Assembly (NCBI GenBank): GCA_021816545.1
Contig: JAKAXP010000150.1
Span: 1 to 5,961, forward strand
Origin: Bacteroidota bacterium
GTDB taxonomy: Bacteria; Bacteroidota; Bacteroidia; Bacteroidales; VadinHA17
Direction: 5' to 3'
Length of the DNA stretch: 5,961 nucleotides
The notes beneath the pieces were generated by a model. The model was not told where the DNA came from. It did no database searches and was given only the letters and a program-made list of their open reading frames with translations. The position numbers and the translations under genes are program-made. Positions 1 through 5,585 of the stretch are shown here, one piece after another (the stretch's first letter is position 1; the number at the start of each line of letters is the position of its first letter).

Positions 1-1395
1 GCTGACAAGATGACCGCCGGTGTTTATTACATCATCATCACGCCCGATAAACCAGTAATAACCTTCATTGTCTATGCTTGCCCTGTCACCTGAAAGATAC
101 CACCCGTTGACAAACTTTTCCCGATATTTTTCCTCGTTGTTCCAGTAAGCCCTCATCATGGATGGCCATCCCGGTTTGAAGGCAATCAGCCCGGCCCGGC
201 CGCATTCAGAATATGGCTGATAAGTGGAGGGATCGAGCACGGTACCGGTGATACCCGGAAATGTTCTGCCCATTGATCCCGGCTTGATCTTCATGCCGGG
301 GAAGTTGGTTATCATTATAGACCCTGTCTCTGTCTGCCAGAACGTGTCATGAAACGGTTTGCCAAACACTTTTTCCGACCAGATGACAGCCTCGGAGTTG
401 AGGGGCTCGCCAACGCTGGCAAGATGACGCAGTGATGAAAGATCAAATGACTTCACTATTTCATCACCTGCCTTCATGAGTGACCTGATTGCTGTGGGAG
501 CGGAGTACCAGACTGTGACCCTGTTCTTTTCTGCGAACCTGTACCAGGCCTGTGCCGAGAATCCGCTGTCAAGGACACACTGTGTCACACCGAGGCTCCA
601 CGGACCGATGATGCCGTATGAAGTGCCGGTGACCCATCCCGGGTCAGCGGTGCACCAGTAAATGTCATCATCACGGAGGTCCAGAACCCACTTTGTGGTC
701 AGGTACTGTGAGATAAGTGAATAATGGACATGTCTGACACCCTTGGGCTGGCCTGTGGTTCCTGAAGTGTAGTGAAGCACCGAAGGGGTTTCTGCATGAG
801 TGGGGCAGATGTCAAACTGTTCCACCGGAGCTGCCCTGTCAAGGCTGAAAAGTACTTCACCCGGAGCAAGGTCTGCCGGCTTCACCTCGTCAACTATGAT
901 CACATACTCAAGGTAAGGCAGTTGCTGCCGTATCTTCCTGACTTTGCCAAGGTGTTTCTTCTGGGTGATAATGGCCCGGGTCCCGGCGTTCTCCAGCCTT
1001 ACAAAAAGTGACTCTTCGCCGAAGGCGGAAAAGAGAGGCTGTACAATGGCTCCCATTTTAAGGATGCCAAGGAATGAGAGGTACAGCTCGGGGATCCTGT
1101 CCATGAAGAGACAGACCCTGTCGCCTTCCGTGATCCCCAGGCCCCTCAGGAAGGAGCCGATTGTGTTTCCTGCAATCCTGATGTCATTGTAGGTGAACTG
1201 CCTGCTTATTCCCCCGAATCCCTCGTAGATAAGGGCGGTTTTTGATCCTTTGCCCTTAAGGCAGATCCTGTCGCTGCAGTACCATCCGATGTTGATAACA
1301 TCACCGTTTTTGTATTCAAGCTCTTTTTCGGCAATAGCCCATGTGAAGCCGCCTGACAGTTCTTCATAGGACCTGTGTTCCGGGATTGACGCCAT
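1..1395 (-). CDS. acsA: Acetyl-CoA synthetase, AMP-forming (acetate--CoA ligase), C-terminus cut off by the window edge
   Basis: This enzyme activates acetate with ATP to acetyl-AMP and then forms acetyl-CoA in the cytoplasm. The minus-strand frame is open from the ATG at 1395 to base 1, giving 465 codons without a stop. Motifs of the acyl-adenylate-forming (ANL) superfamily appear in order: the phosphate-binding loop YTSGTTGQPKGV (residues 209-220), an Acs-type block DIYWCTADPGWVTG (244-257), DTFWQTETG (350-358), GWYLSGD (431-437, whose Asp contacts the ATP ribose) and the hinge region GRDDDV (451-456). The Trp of FWQTETG (W353) matches the residue that keeps the acyl pocket small in true Acs enzymes, so acetate or propionate is the likely substrate rather than a longer acid. 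The C-terminal domain with the catalytic A10 lysine lies beyond the window; relatives are about 570-650 residues. The short N-terminus resembles the Bacillus AcsA type. No Shine-Dalgarno precedes the ATG. It lies 232 bp downstream of tdh on the same strand and probably has its own promoter. Family assignment is firm; the exact acid used is inferred. Confidence 0.93.
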   Translation of the reverse strand, partial: MASIPEHRSYEELSGGFTWAIAEKELEYKNGDVINIGWYCSDRICLKGKGSKTALIYEGFGGISRQFTYNDIRIAGNTIGSFLRGLGITEGDRVCLFMDRIPELYLSFLGILKMGAIVQPLFSAFGEESLFVRLENAGTRAIITQKKHLGKVRKIRQQLPYLEYVIIVDEVKPADLAPGEVLFSLDRAAPVEQFDICPTHAETPSVLHYTSGTTGQPKGVRHVHYSLISQYLTTKWVLDLRDDDIYWCTADPGWVTGTSYGIIGPWSLGVTQCVLDSGFSAQAWYRFAEKNRVTVWYSAPTAIRSLMKAGDEIVKSFDLSSLRHLASVGEPLNSEAVIWSEKVFGKPFHDTFWQTETGSIMITNFPGMKIKPGSMGRTFPGITGTVLDPSTYQPYSECGRAGLIAFKPGWPSMMRAYWNNEEKYREKFVNGWYLSGDRASIDNEGYYWFIGRDDDVINTGGHLVS

Positions 1396-1416
1396 ATGTT
1401 ATCGTAACAGTGACAT

Positions 1417-1455
1417 GAAAGATAAAATTATTTTCGAAATCGCCAAGCTCCAAAA
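1417..1455 (-). promoter_or_regulatory. Candidate Bacteroidota-type promoter for acsA
   Basis: Read on the minus strand, a TTTTG (1455-1451) is followed after 20 bp by TAATTTTA (1430-1423). An overlapping alternative pairs TTG (1446-1444) with TATCTTTC (1424-1417) at 19 bp. Each -7 box differs from TAnnTTTG only in the final G. Either would start transcription a short distance upstream of the ATG at 1395, leaving a leader of some 15-20 nt. This rests on pattern matching only, and which pair is used cannot be decided. Confidence 0.4.
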
Positions 1456-1580
1456 CTGACTTTTCTCACTGTTAGAGGAAATGGTCATGTTCAACGGGTG
1501 CGTCTGTTGACATAAACCCGCCGGCAGGCTGATGATTATCATAATTCTTCGGCTGTGAATCAGTTCAGGCAGTCTGAGGA

Positions 1581-1597
1581 ATGCCAAAGGCCGGCAT
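1581..1597 (-). terminator. Weak hairpin downstream of tdh, possible transcription end
   Basis: ATGCC and GGCAT form a 5-bp stem around a 7-base loop, starting about 30 nt after the tdh stop codon. No run of T follows on the minus strand, so it lacks half of an intrinsic terminator. A second small inverted repeat (TCAG/CTGA, 1565-1577) lies just beyond. It could be a weak or factor-dependent end, or chance. Confidence 0.2.
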
Positions 1598-1627
1598 GAA
1601 GGAAACAGTACCGGTGCAGTCAGCCGG

Positions 1628-2662
1628 TCAGTCCCAGTTCAGGATCACCTTGCCACAATTGCCGTCTTCCATCACGTCAAAGCCTTTCTGGAAGTCGTCA
1701 ATGTGGAAGCGGTGGGTAATTATAGGGTCAAGGTTGATGCCGCCGATGATCATCATCTGCATCTTGTACCAGGTTTCCCACATCTCGCGGCCGTAGATAC
1801 CCTTCAGTGTCAGAGCCTTGAAGATGATGTCACTCCATGGAACCTCGAAGTTTGACGGCAGTATTCCCAGGAGGGCGATATTTGATCCGTTGTACATGTT
1901 TGCGATCATCTCGCGGAAGGCGGCAGGTGAGCCTGACATCTCGAGCCCCACGTCAAAACCTTTCATATGAAGGGGCTCCAGGACATCATGTATCTTTTCC
2001 CCTTTCTTCGGGTTGACAACCATTGTGGCGCCCATCTTTTTTGCCAGGTCAAGGCGGTAGTCGCTGAGGTCACTTGCAACTATGTTTCTGGCTCCTGCAA
2101 AGCGGGCGATTGCCACTGCCATGCTTCCTATAAGCCCTGACCCTGTGATAAGCACATCCTCACCCAGTAAAGGGAATGCCAGTGCCGTATGGGTGGCATT
2201 GCCGAACGGATCCATGATTGCAGCCCAGTCGTCAGGGATACGGTGGTCGAGCAACACGACGTTGCGTGCCGGAATCTTCACATATTCAGCGAACGAGCCG
2301 TCAATGTGCACTCCTATTCCGACGGTGTTTTCGCAGACATGCTCGCGCCCGCGGCGGCAGTTGCGGCATGTGCCGCAGAAGAGGTGACCCTCACCGGTGA
2401 CCCTGTCGCCAACCTTGACATTGGTGACTCCGGGGCCGGCCTTCTCAACATATCCCATGTATTCATGACCGATCGTCATGGGCACTCTTATTGTCTTCTT
2501 TGCCCAGTCATCCCATTCATAGATATGCAGGTCAGTCCCACAGATGGCTGATTTTTTGACCTTTATTATAACATCATTGTAGTCAGGCTCGGGGATCGGA
2601 ACTTCCTGCATCCATAATCCTTTGGCAGCCTGTGCTTTGACGAGAGCTTTCATCTTTTTCAT
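1628..2662 (-). CDS. tdh: L-threonine 3-dehydrogenase, zinc- and NAD-dependent
   Basis: Tdh oxidises L-threonine to 2-amino-3-ketobutyrate with NAD+ in the cytoplasm; Kbl then cleaves the product with CoA to glycine and acetyl-CoA. The 344-residue protein is a zinc-dependent medium-chain dehydrogenase that follows E. coli Tdh (341 residues) almost end to end, including the C-terminus GKVILNWD. Catalytic-zinc residues are C41 (AICGTDLH) and H66/E67 (GHEYMG). The structural zinc site is C96, C99, C102 and C110. H93 in GEGH matches E. coli His90, known to affect substrate choice. The Rossmann motif reads GSGLIG (174-179) instead of the usual GAGPIG, and D198 at the end of the second strand fits NAD over NADP. 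The start may be the ATG at 2662 or at 2653 (M4); the latter gives exactly the E. coli length. Neither has a Shine-Dalgarno. It lies 87 bp downstream of the ThuA-like gene and upstream of acsA on the same strand. kbl is not adjacent. Assignment is very secure. Confidence 0.96.
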   Translation of the reverse strand: MKKMKALVKAQAAKGLWMQEVPIPEPDYNDVIIKVKKSAICGTDLHIYEWDDWAKKTIRVPMTIGHEYMGYVEKAGPGVTNVKVGDRVTGEGHLFCGTCRNCRRGREHVCENTVGIGVHIDGSFAEYVKIPARNVVLLDHRIPDDWAAIMDPFGNATHTALAFPLLGEDVLITGSGLIGSMAVAIARFAGARNIVASDLSDYRLDLAKKMGATMVVNPKKGEKIHDVLEPLHMKGFDVGLEMSGSPAAFREMIANMYNGSNIALLGILPSNFEVPWSDIIFKALTLKGIYGREMWETWYKMQMMIIGGINLDPIITHRFHIDDFQKGFDVMEDGNCGKVILNWD

Positions 2663-2690
2663 CGGGAGTGATGATTAATTCATTATGATG

Positions 2691-2719
2691 TAAAAGTAAT
2701 ACAATCAGAGGTAACAAAA
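2691..2719 (-). promoter_or_regulatory. Candidate promoter for tdh
   Basis: In the 87-bp gap before tdh, the minus strand has TTTTG (2719-2715) followed after 16 bp by TACTTTTA (2698-2691), one base from TAnnTTTG. The spacing is shorter than usual for this promoter class. The surrounding AT-rich stretch is typical of Bacteroidota upstream regions. If real, tdh can be expressed separately from thuA and mazG. Confidence 0.33.
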
Positions 2720-2749
2720 CATGATTTTTGACGGAGGCTGACCGGTATA

Positions 2750-3571
2750 TCAGTAAACAGGTTTTACAAGGCTTACGGCAGGTTCATAGCGGCTTGCCGC
2801 ACTCCAGCGTATTCCCCTTTTAAGAATCTCCAGGGCTTCAGGCACTTCCATGTCGGCAGCAACATGTCCCAGCGAGGAGTAAAAAACCCTTCCCCTTCCG
2901 TACATCTTCTTCCATGCCACCGGTATTGTGCACCCCTCAGACCAGTAATCATATTTACCTGTGAATGTTGTTGTTGCCAGCACCTTCACGTTTGGATCAA
3001 CATGCATGTAATACTGCTCACTGTGCATTGAGAAGGACGACAGTCCCCTTGTGACGGGGTCATCCGGATCAGTGATGTTTACTGTATAGTCTATTACTCC
3101 CCCCGGGTGTGCTACCCATTGACCGCCAACCATATACTGGTATGCAGGGTTGTTCCTGAAAGCATCGGCAAGACCTCCGTGCCATCCTGCAAGTCCGGCA
3201 CCGTCCCTGACTGCAGCCAGGAGCCCCTCTTCCTGGGCAGCCGTTATAGCTGACATTGTATATGCCTGAATGATAAGGTCAACGCTGCTCATATAAATAC
3301 TGTCAGTGTATATTTCAAGCGATGAAGTTGTATCAGCAACTGCTCCTTCGGAGCGAAGCCAGGGAAGGAGTATGCCGACGTATTTGCCCGGCTCATGCCC
3401 GTCCCATCCGCCGAAGACAATGAGTACCCGTTTCCCTTGGAGATCCTGTCCGCTGCAATCAAGCGATGCTGCCAGCAGAATCAGTGATATCAGGGTGATT
3501 GCCGGCAAAGCGATAACGGCAAAAGATTTCTTCATGTTCTTTTTATTAAGGTGATTGTCTGTCAGTTTCAT
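2750..3571 (-). CDS. Secreted ThuA-like domain protein
   Basis: This is a single-domain ThuA-family protein (glutamine-amidotransferase-like fold without the amidotransferase triad). ThuA of rhizobia acts with the dehydrogenase ThuB in assimilating trehalose, maltitol and sucrose isomers through 3-keto derivatives; many Bacteroidota homologues have no defined role. Visible motifs are the first-strand block VLIVFGGWDGHEPGKY (49-64), GWHGG (129-133), GGQWVAHPG (149-157), HSEQYY (183-188) and PVAW plus GRGRVFYSSLGH (217-236). The N-terminus carries a lysine-rich segment and a hydrophobic stretch (about 17-37), so the mature protein should be exported. Cys39 follows the hydrophobic core, but Asp sits directly before it, so this is not a proper lipobox and signal peptidase I cleavage is more likely. 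Two starts compete: the ATG at 3571, which overlaps the mazG stop as ATGA, and the ATG at 3535 (M13), which gives a neater signal peptide beginning MKKSF after an A-rich stretch. The family call is secure; the substrate is unknown. Confidence 0.85.
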   Translation of the reverse strand: MKLTDNHLNKKNMKKSFAVIALPAITLISLILLAASLDCSGQDLQGKRVLIVFGGWDGHEPGKYVGILLPWLRSEGAVADTTSSLEIYTDSIYMSSVDLIIQAYTMSAITAAQEEGLLAAVRDGAGLAGWHGGLADAFRNNPAYQYMVGGQWVAHPGGVIDYTVNITDPDDPVTRGLSSFSMHSEQYYMHVDPNVKVLATTTFTGKYDYWSEGCTIPVAWKKMYGRGRVFYSSLGHVAADMEVPEALEILKRGIRWSAASRYEPAVSLVKPVY

Positions 3572-3903
3572 AAAAGCTTCGGGTTGTTCCGGTGCCTGTC
3601 CCTGTCTCTCTCTGTCTTTTTCCGGAAACTTTCCTCAAGTGCTTCGGTAAGGTCAACCCCCGTCTGGTTTGCCAGGCAGATAAGGACCCACAGCACATCC
3701 GCCATCTCGCCTGCAAGTGATGAACCTGTCTCTTCACCTCCCCGGAAGGACTGGTCTCCATACCTTCTTGCAATTATTCTTGCCACCTCACCAGTCTCTT
3801 CCGTAAGGATCGCCATGTTTGTCAGTTCGCTGAAATATCTGACCCCGTACTCTCTGATCCAGGCATCTACCCTCTCCTGGGCCTGGCGGATTGTTATTTC
3901 CAT
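3568..3903 (-). CDS. MazG-like nucleotide pyrophosphohydrolase
   Basis: This small all-alpha NTP pyrophosphohydrolase of the MazG/dCTPase superfamily is predicted to hydrolyse (d)NTPs, perhaps damaged ones, to monophosphate and pyrophosphate in the cytoplasm. The 111-residue length fits the single-domain class. The metal-binding pattern is present as EETGE (E35, E36, E39) followed by EMAD (E66, D69), inside helices with the characteristic LTEETGEVARIIARRYG and GEMADVLWVLICLAN segments. The C-terminal RDRHRNNPKLL is typical of short Bacteroidota members. An R/G/E-rich linker (51-62) separates the two metal-binding helices. The ATG at 3903 is chosen because the conserved N-terminal helix begins there. 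It is first of the minus-strand block, and its stop overlaps the ATG of the ThuA-like gene by 4 bases, suggesting coupled translation. Its preferred nucleotide cannot be told, and a link to the sugar-type neighbours is not evident. Confidence 0.88.
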   Translation of the reverse strand: MEITIRQAQERVDAWIREYGVRYFSELTNMAILTEETGEVARIIARRYGDQSFRGGEETGSSLAGEMADVLWVLICLANQTGVDLTEALEESFRKKTERDRDRHRNNPKLL

Positions 3904-3989
3904 ATAATATAAGTTGATCCGGTTTTAAATTTACAATATTAGTTTCAATACCCGGTTGACTGCAGGCCGGGCATGAGTTCCTCATCTAT

Positions 3990-4000
3990 CCGGTCACCGG
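3990..4000. repeat. Perfect 11-bp inverted repeat, possible operator
   Basis: CCGGT and ACCGG flank a single C. The one-base loop makes an RNA hairpin unlikely, so a binding site for a dimeric regulator is the more natural reading. It lies between the two divergent genes, about 108 bp before the oxidoreductase start and 87 bp before the mazG start. A repeat of this size arises by chance several times in a sequence of this length, so support is weak. Confidence 0.25.
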
Positions 4001-4040
4001 CGCACACAGCGAATGAAATAAATAATATGACGTTACCGTC

Positions 4041-4071
4041 CTGAACCAATTCACCAATTAATTTATATTTG
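4041..4071 (+). promoter_or_regulatory. Promoter of the Gfo/Idh/MocA oxidoreductase gene
   Basis: TATATTTG (4064-4071) matches the Bacteroidota -7 box TAnnTTTG exactly. A CTG (4041-4043), one base from the -33 TTG, lies 20 bp upstream. Transcription would begin near 4078 and leave a leader of about 30 nt before the ATG at 4108. The spacer contains two copies of ACCAATT (4045-4051 and 4053-4059) repeating every 8 bp. Confidence 0.55.
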
Positions 4072-4107
4072 CTTACAGAAGACGAACCATCCTAAAAAGA
4101 ACCCCTT

Positions 4108-5433
4108 ATGAAAAGTAAAACCAGATCACTCAACAGGAGGGAATTCCTGGGCAGTGCAGCTCTCGGCCTTGCCGGGACATTGATAATTCCGGGTGCAGTG
4201 AGCGGATGTTCCGGCCGTAAAGACCCGGGACTTGTCCGGCTGGGATTCATCGGCCTCGGCAGGCAGGCAATGTACCTGATGGACGGATTCATTCGCATAC
4301 CAGGCGTTGAGGTGATTGCAGGATGCGATGTCTATGCAATCAAGCGGACACGCTTTCAGAACAGGGCTGACGGCTACTATGCCGAAACCGGCGGCAAGAT
4401 TAAGGTTCAGACCTATGAGAGATATGATGACCTGCTCGGAAGAGAGGATATAGATGCCGTTGTGATTGCTGTTCCTGATCATGCACATGCGATGATTGCC
4501 ATTGCAGCCCTGAAGGCAGGCAAGGATGTCTATCTTGAAAAGCCGATGACATTTACGATCTACGAGGGTCAGCAACTGAAGAAAGCGGTGCGTGAGACAG
4601 GCCGGATACTCGGCATTGGCAGCCAGCAAAGATCGGATCCCAATTTCCAGCACGCTACCAGGCTGGTATCCACCGGGGCACTGGGTGCCATCACACTCGT
4701 CAATGCACATGTGGGGCCACCGCCTAAACCGTATGACCTGCCTGCTGAGACAGTGCCTGAAGGACTCAACTGGGATCTGTGGCTCGGGCCTCTTCCTGAA
4801 TCAATACATTACAATCCGGAGTTGAATCCACCTATCTCCCTTGATCCTCCGCGTGATGAGGAGTTCTGGGCGGGATGGCGCTGGTACCGTGAGACAGGCG
4901 GGGGATTTACAACCGACTGGGGCGCACATATGTTTGATGTGGCGCAGTGGGGCCTTGGAATGGATGGCAGCGGACCGGTGGAGATAGCTCCGCTCGGCGA
5001 CAGTGCTGAATACATTAAATGGGTATACGCCAGCGGAACAGTGATGACTTCGGAGCCATTTAACGAGAAGATGACCAAGGGGGTTAAATTCTGGGGTGAG
5101 AAGGGATGGATAGAGGTGTCACGCGAGCACTACGCAGCCTCAGACCCCGCATTTAATCCTCCGCCGGCTGTTGCCGGAGAGCAGGAGGGTCCGTATGAAA
5201 CGAAGATTCCTCACCAGCTTAACTTCATTGATGCCGTACGAAAGAGGACCGACCCTGTTGTACCAGTTGAGACCGGGCACAGCACCTGCACTGTCTGCAC
5301 CCTCGGGAATATCGCAGTGCTGCTTAACCGTACGCTCAGGTGGGATCCTGCAACGGAAACCTTTATTGATGATGTCGACGGCGCTGCAACCGCCATGCTG
5401 CACTACAGCTACAGGGATCCTTATAAACTGTAG
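4108..5433 (+). CDS. Tat-exported lipoprotein oxidoreductase, Gfo/Idh/MocA family
   Basis: This is a 441-residue NAD(P)-dependent sugar-type oxidoreductase predicted to work in the cell envelope. Residues 1-34 form a twin-arginine signal (NRREFLG at 9-15, hydrophobic core 16-31) ending in the lipobox VSGC, so Cys34 should be lipidated. The residues after Cys34 (SGRKD) include two basic ones and no early acidic cluster, which argues against surface export and for a periplasm-facing anchor. The Rossmann domain shows GFIGLGRQA (46-54), D74 after the second strand (favouring NAD) and the family EKP motif (144-146, Lys145 catalytic in relatives). The C-terminal domain has WDLWLGP, GGGFTTDWGAHMFD (Asp270 and His274 are likely active-site residues) and DVAQWG. 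Tat export suits an enzyme that folds around its nucleotide first, as in Zymomonas glucose-fructose oxidoreductase. It is divergent from mazG-thuA. Related folds include GH109 glycosidases and ThuB-like 3-keto-forming dehydrogenases, so the substrate, and even whether net oxidation occurs, is undetermined. Confidence 0.9.
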   Translation: MKSKTRSLNRREFLGSAALGLAGTLIIPGAVSGCSGRKDPGLVRLGFIGLGRQAMYLMDGFIRIPGVEVIAGCDVYAIKRTRFQNRADGYYAETGGKIKVQTYERYDDLLGREDIDAVVIAVPDHAHAMIAIAALKAGKDVYLEKPMTFTIYEGQQLKKAVRETGRILGIGSQQRSDPNFQHATRLVSTGALGAITLVNAHVGPPPKPYDLPAETVPEGLNWDLWLGPLPESIHYNPELNPPISLDPPRDEEFWAGWRWYRETGGGFTTDWGAHMFDVAQWGLGMDGSGPVEIAPLGDSAEYIKWVYASGTVMTSEPFNEKMTKGVKFWGEKGWIEVSREHYAASDPAFNPPPAVAGEQEGPYETKIPHQLNFIDAVRKRTDPVVPVETGHSTCTVCTLGNIAVLLNRTLRWDPATETFIDDVDGAATAMLHYSYRDPYKL

Positions 5434-5525
5434 GTTAAGCCAGGTGCCGGTTCCTGCCTGAATATCCGGGTGTCATCGTGGTAAATGAGAGGGTGATTAT
5501 GCCTGTCTTTGCTCTATTATTTGCT

Positions 5526-5533
5526 TATTTTTG
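5526..5533 (+). promoter_or_regulatory. Candidate -7 box of the gltX promoter
   Basis: TATTTTTG matches TAnnTTTG exactly and lies 52 bp before the gltX start codon. The nearest upstream TTTG (5508-5511) is only 14 bp away, closer than usual for a -33 element, so the promoter is supported by its -7 half alone. An AT-rich stretch (5512-5532) surrounds it. Confidence 0.4.
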
Positions 5534-5544
5534 CGCCAGCATCA

Positions 5545-5558
5545 GCTGCTGTGGCAGC
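5545..5558 (+). other. Small hairpin in the predicted gltX leader
   Basis: GCTGC and GCAGC form a perfect 5-bp stem around the tetraloop TGTG, ending 27 bases before the gltX start codon. No T-run follows, so it is not an intrinsic terminator. It could affect leader stability or ribosome access, or be chance. No T-box or other known aminoacyl-tRNA-synthetase leader structure is recognisable. Confidence 0.25.
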
Positions 5559-5585
5559 ATACATTTCAGGTAACCGATTAAGGAT

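Larger units (their letters stand above)
3904..4107. other. Divergent intergenic region between mazG-thuA and the oxidoreductase gene
   Basis: These 204 bp separate divergent genes and should hold promoters for both. The plus-strand promoter is listed separately. On the minus strand toward mazG, TAATATTG (3941-3934) and TAAATTTA (3933-3926) each lie one base from TAnnTTTG but have no well-placed -33 TTG, so the mazG promoter remains unassigned. Symmetric elements are CCCGG/CCGGG (3951-3955 and 3967-3971) and the perfect CCGGT-C-ACCGG (3990-4000). No gene is evident; a 65-codon minus-strand frame crossing part of this region overlaps mazG and looks non-coding. Confidence 0.6.

Noticed and set aside
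476..1192. Plus-strand frames of 61-82 codons within acsA
   Set aside because: They lie opposite conserved acyl-adenylate motifs of the minus-strand acsA frame, which is open for 465 codons.
2082..2551. Plus-strand frames of 101 and 120 codons opposite tdh
   Set aside because: Both are fully antisense to tdh, whose protein matches its family end to end. The frames arise from the GC-rich codon pattern.
3551..3907. A 118-codon plus-strand frame across mazG
   Set aside because: It is the antisense of mazG, which carries the full EExxE/ExxD pattern. The Ser/Leu-rich translation is typical of antisense reading.
4126..4710. A 194-codon minus-strand frame opposite the oxidoreductase gene
   Set aside because: It is antisense to a clear Tat signal and Rossmann domain, shows no family motif and has no promoter-like sequence; it is the usual shadow of a gene with few stops on the other strand.
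5438..5460. CAGG/CCTG inverted repeat just after the oxidoreductase stop as a terminator
   Set aside because: The stem is only 4 bp with several competing pairings, and no T-run follows. No convincing terminator is seen for this gene.
5499..5573. A 24-codon plus-strand frame (MPVFALLFAYFCAS...) before gltX that could be a leader peptide
   Set aside because: It overlaps the exact -7 box TATTTTTG, so the predicted transcript would start inside it. It has no run of Glu codons or attenuator structure, and its hydrophobic look follows from the T-rich DNA.
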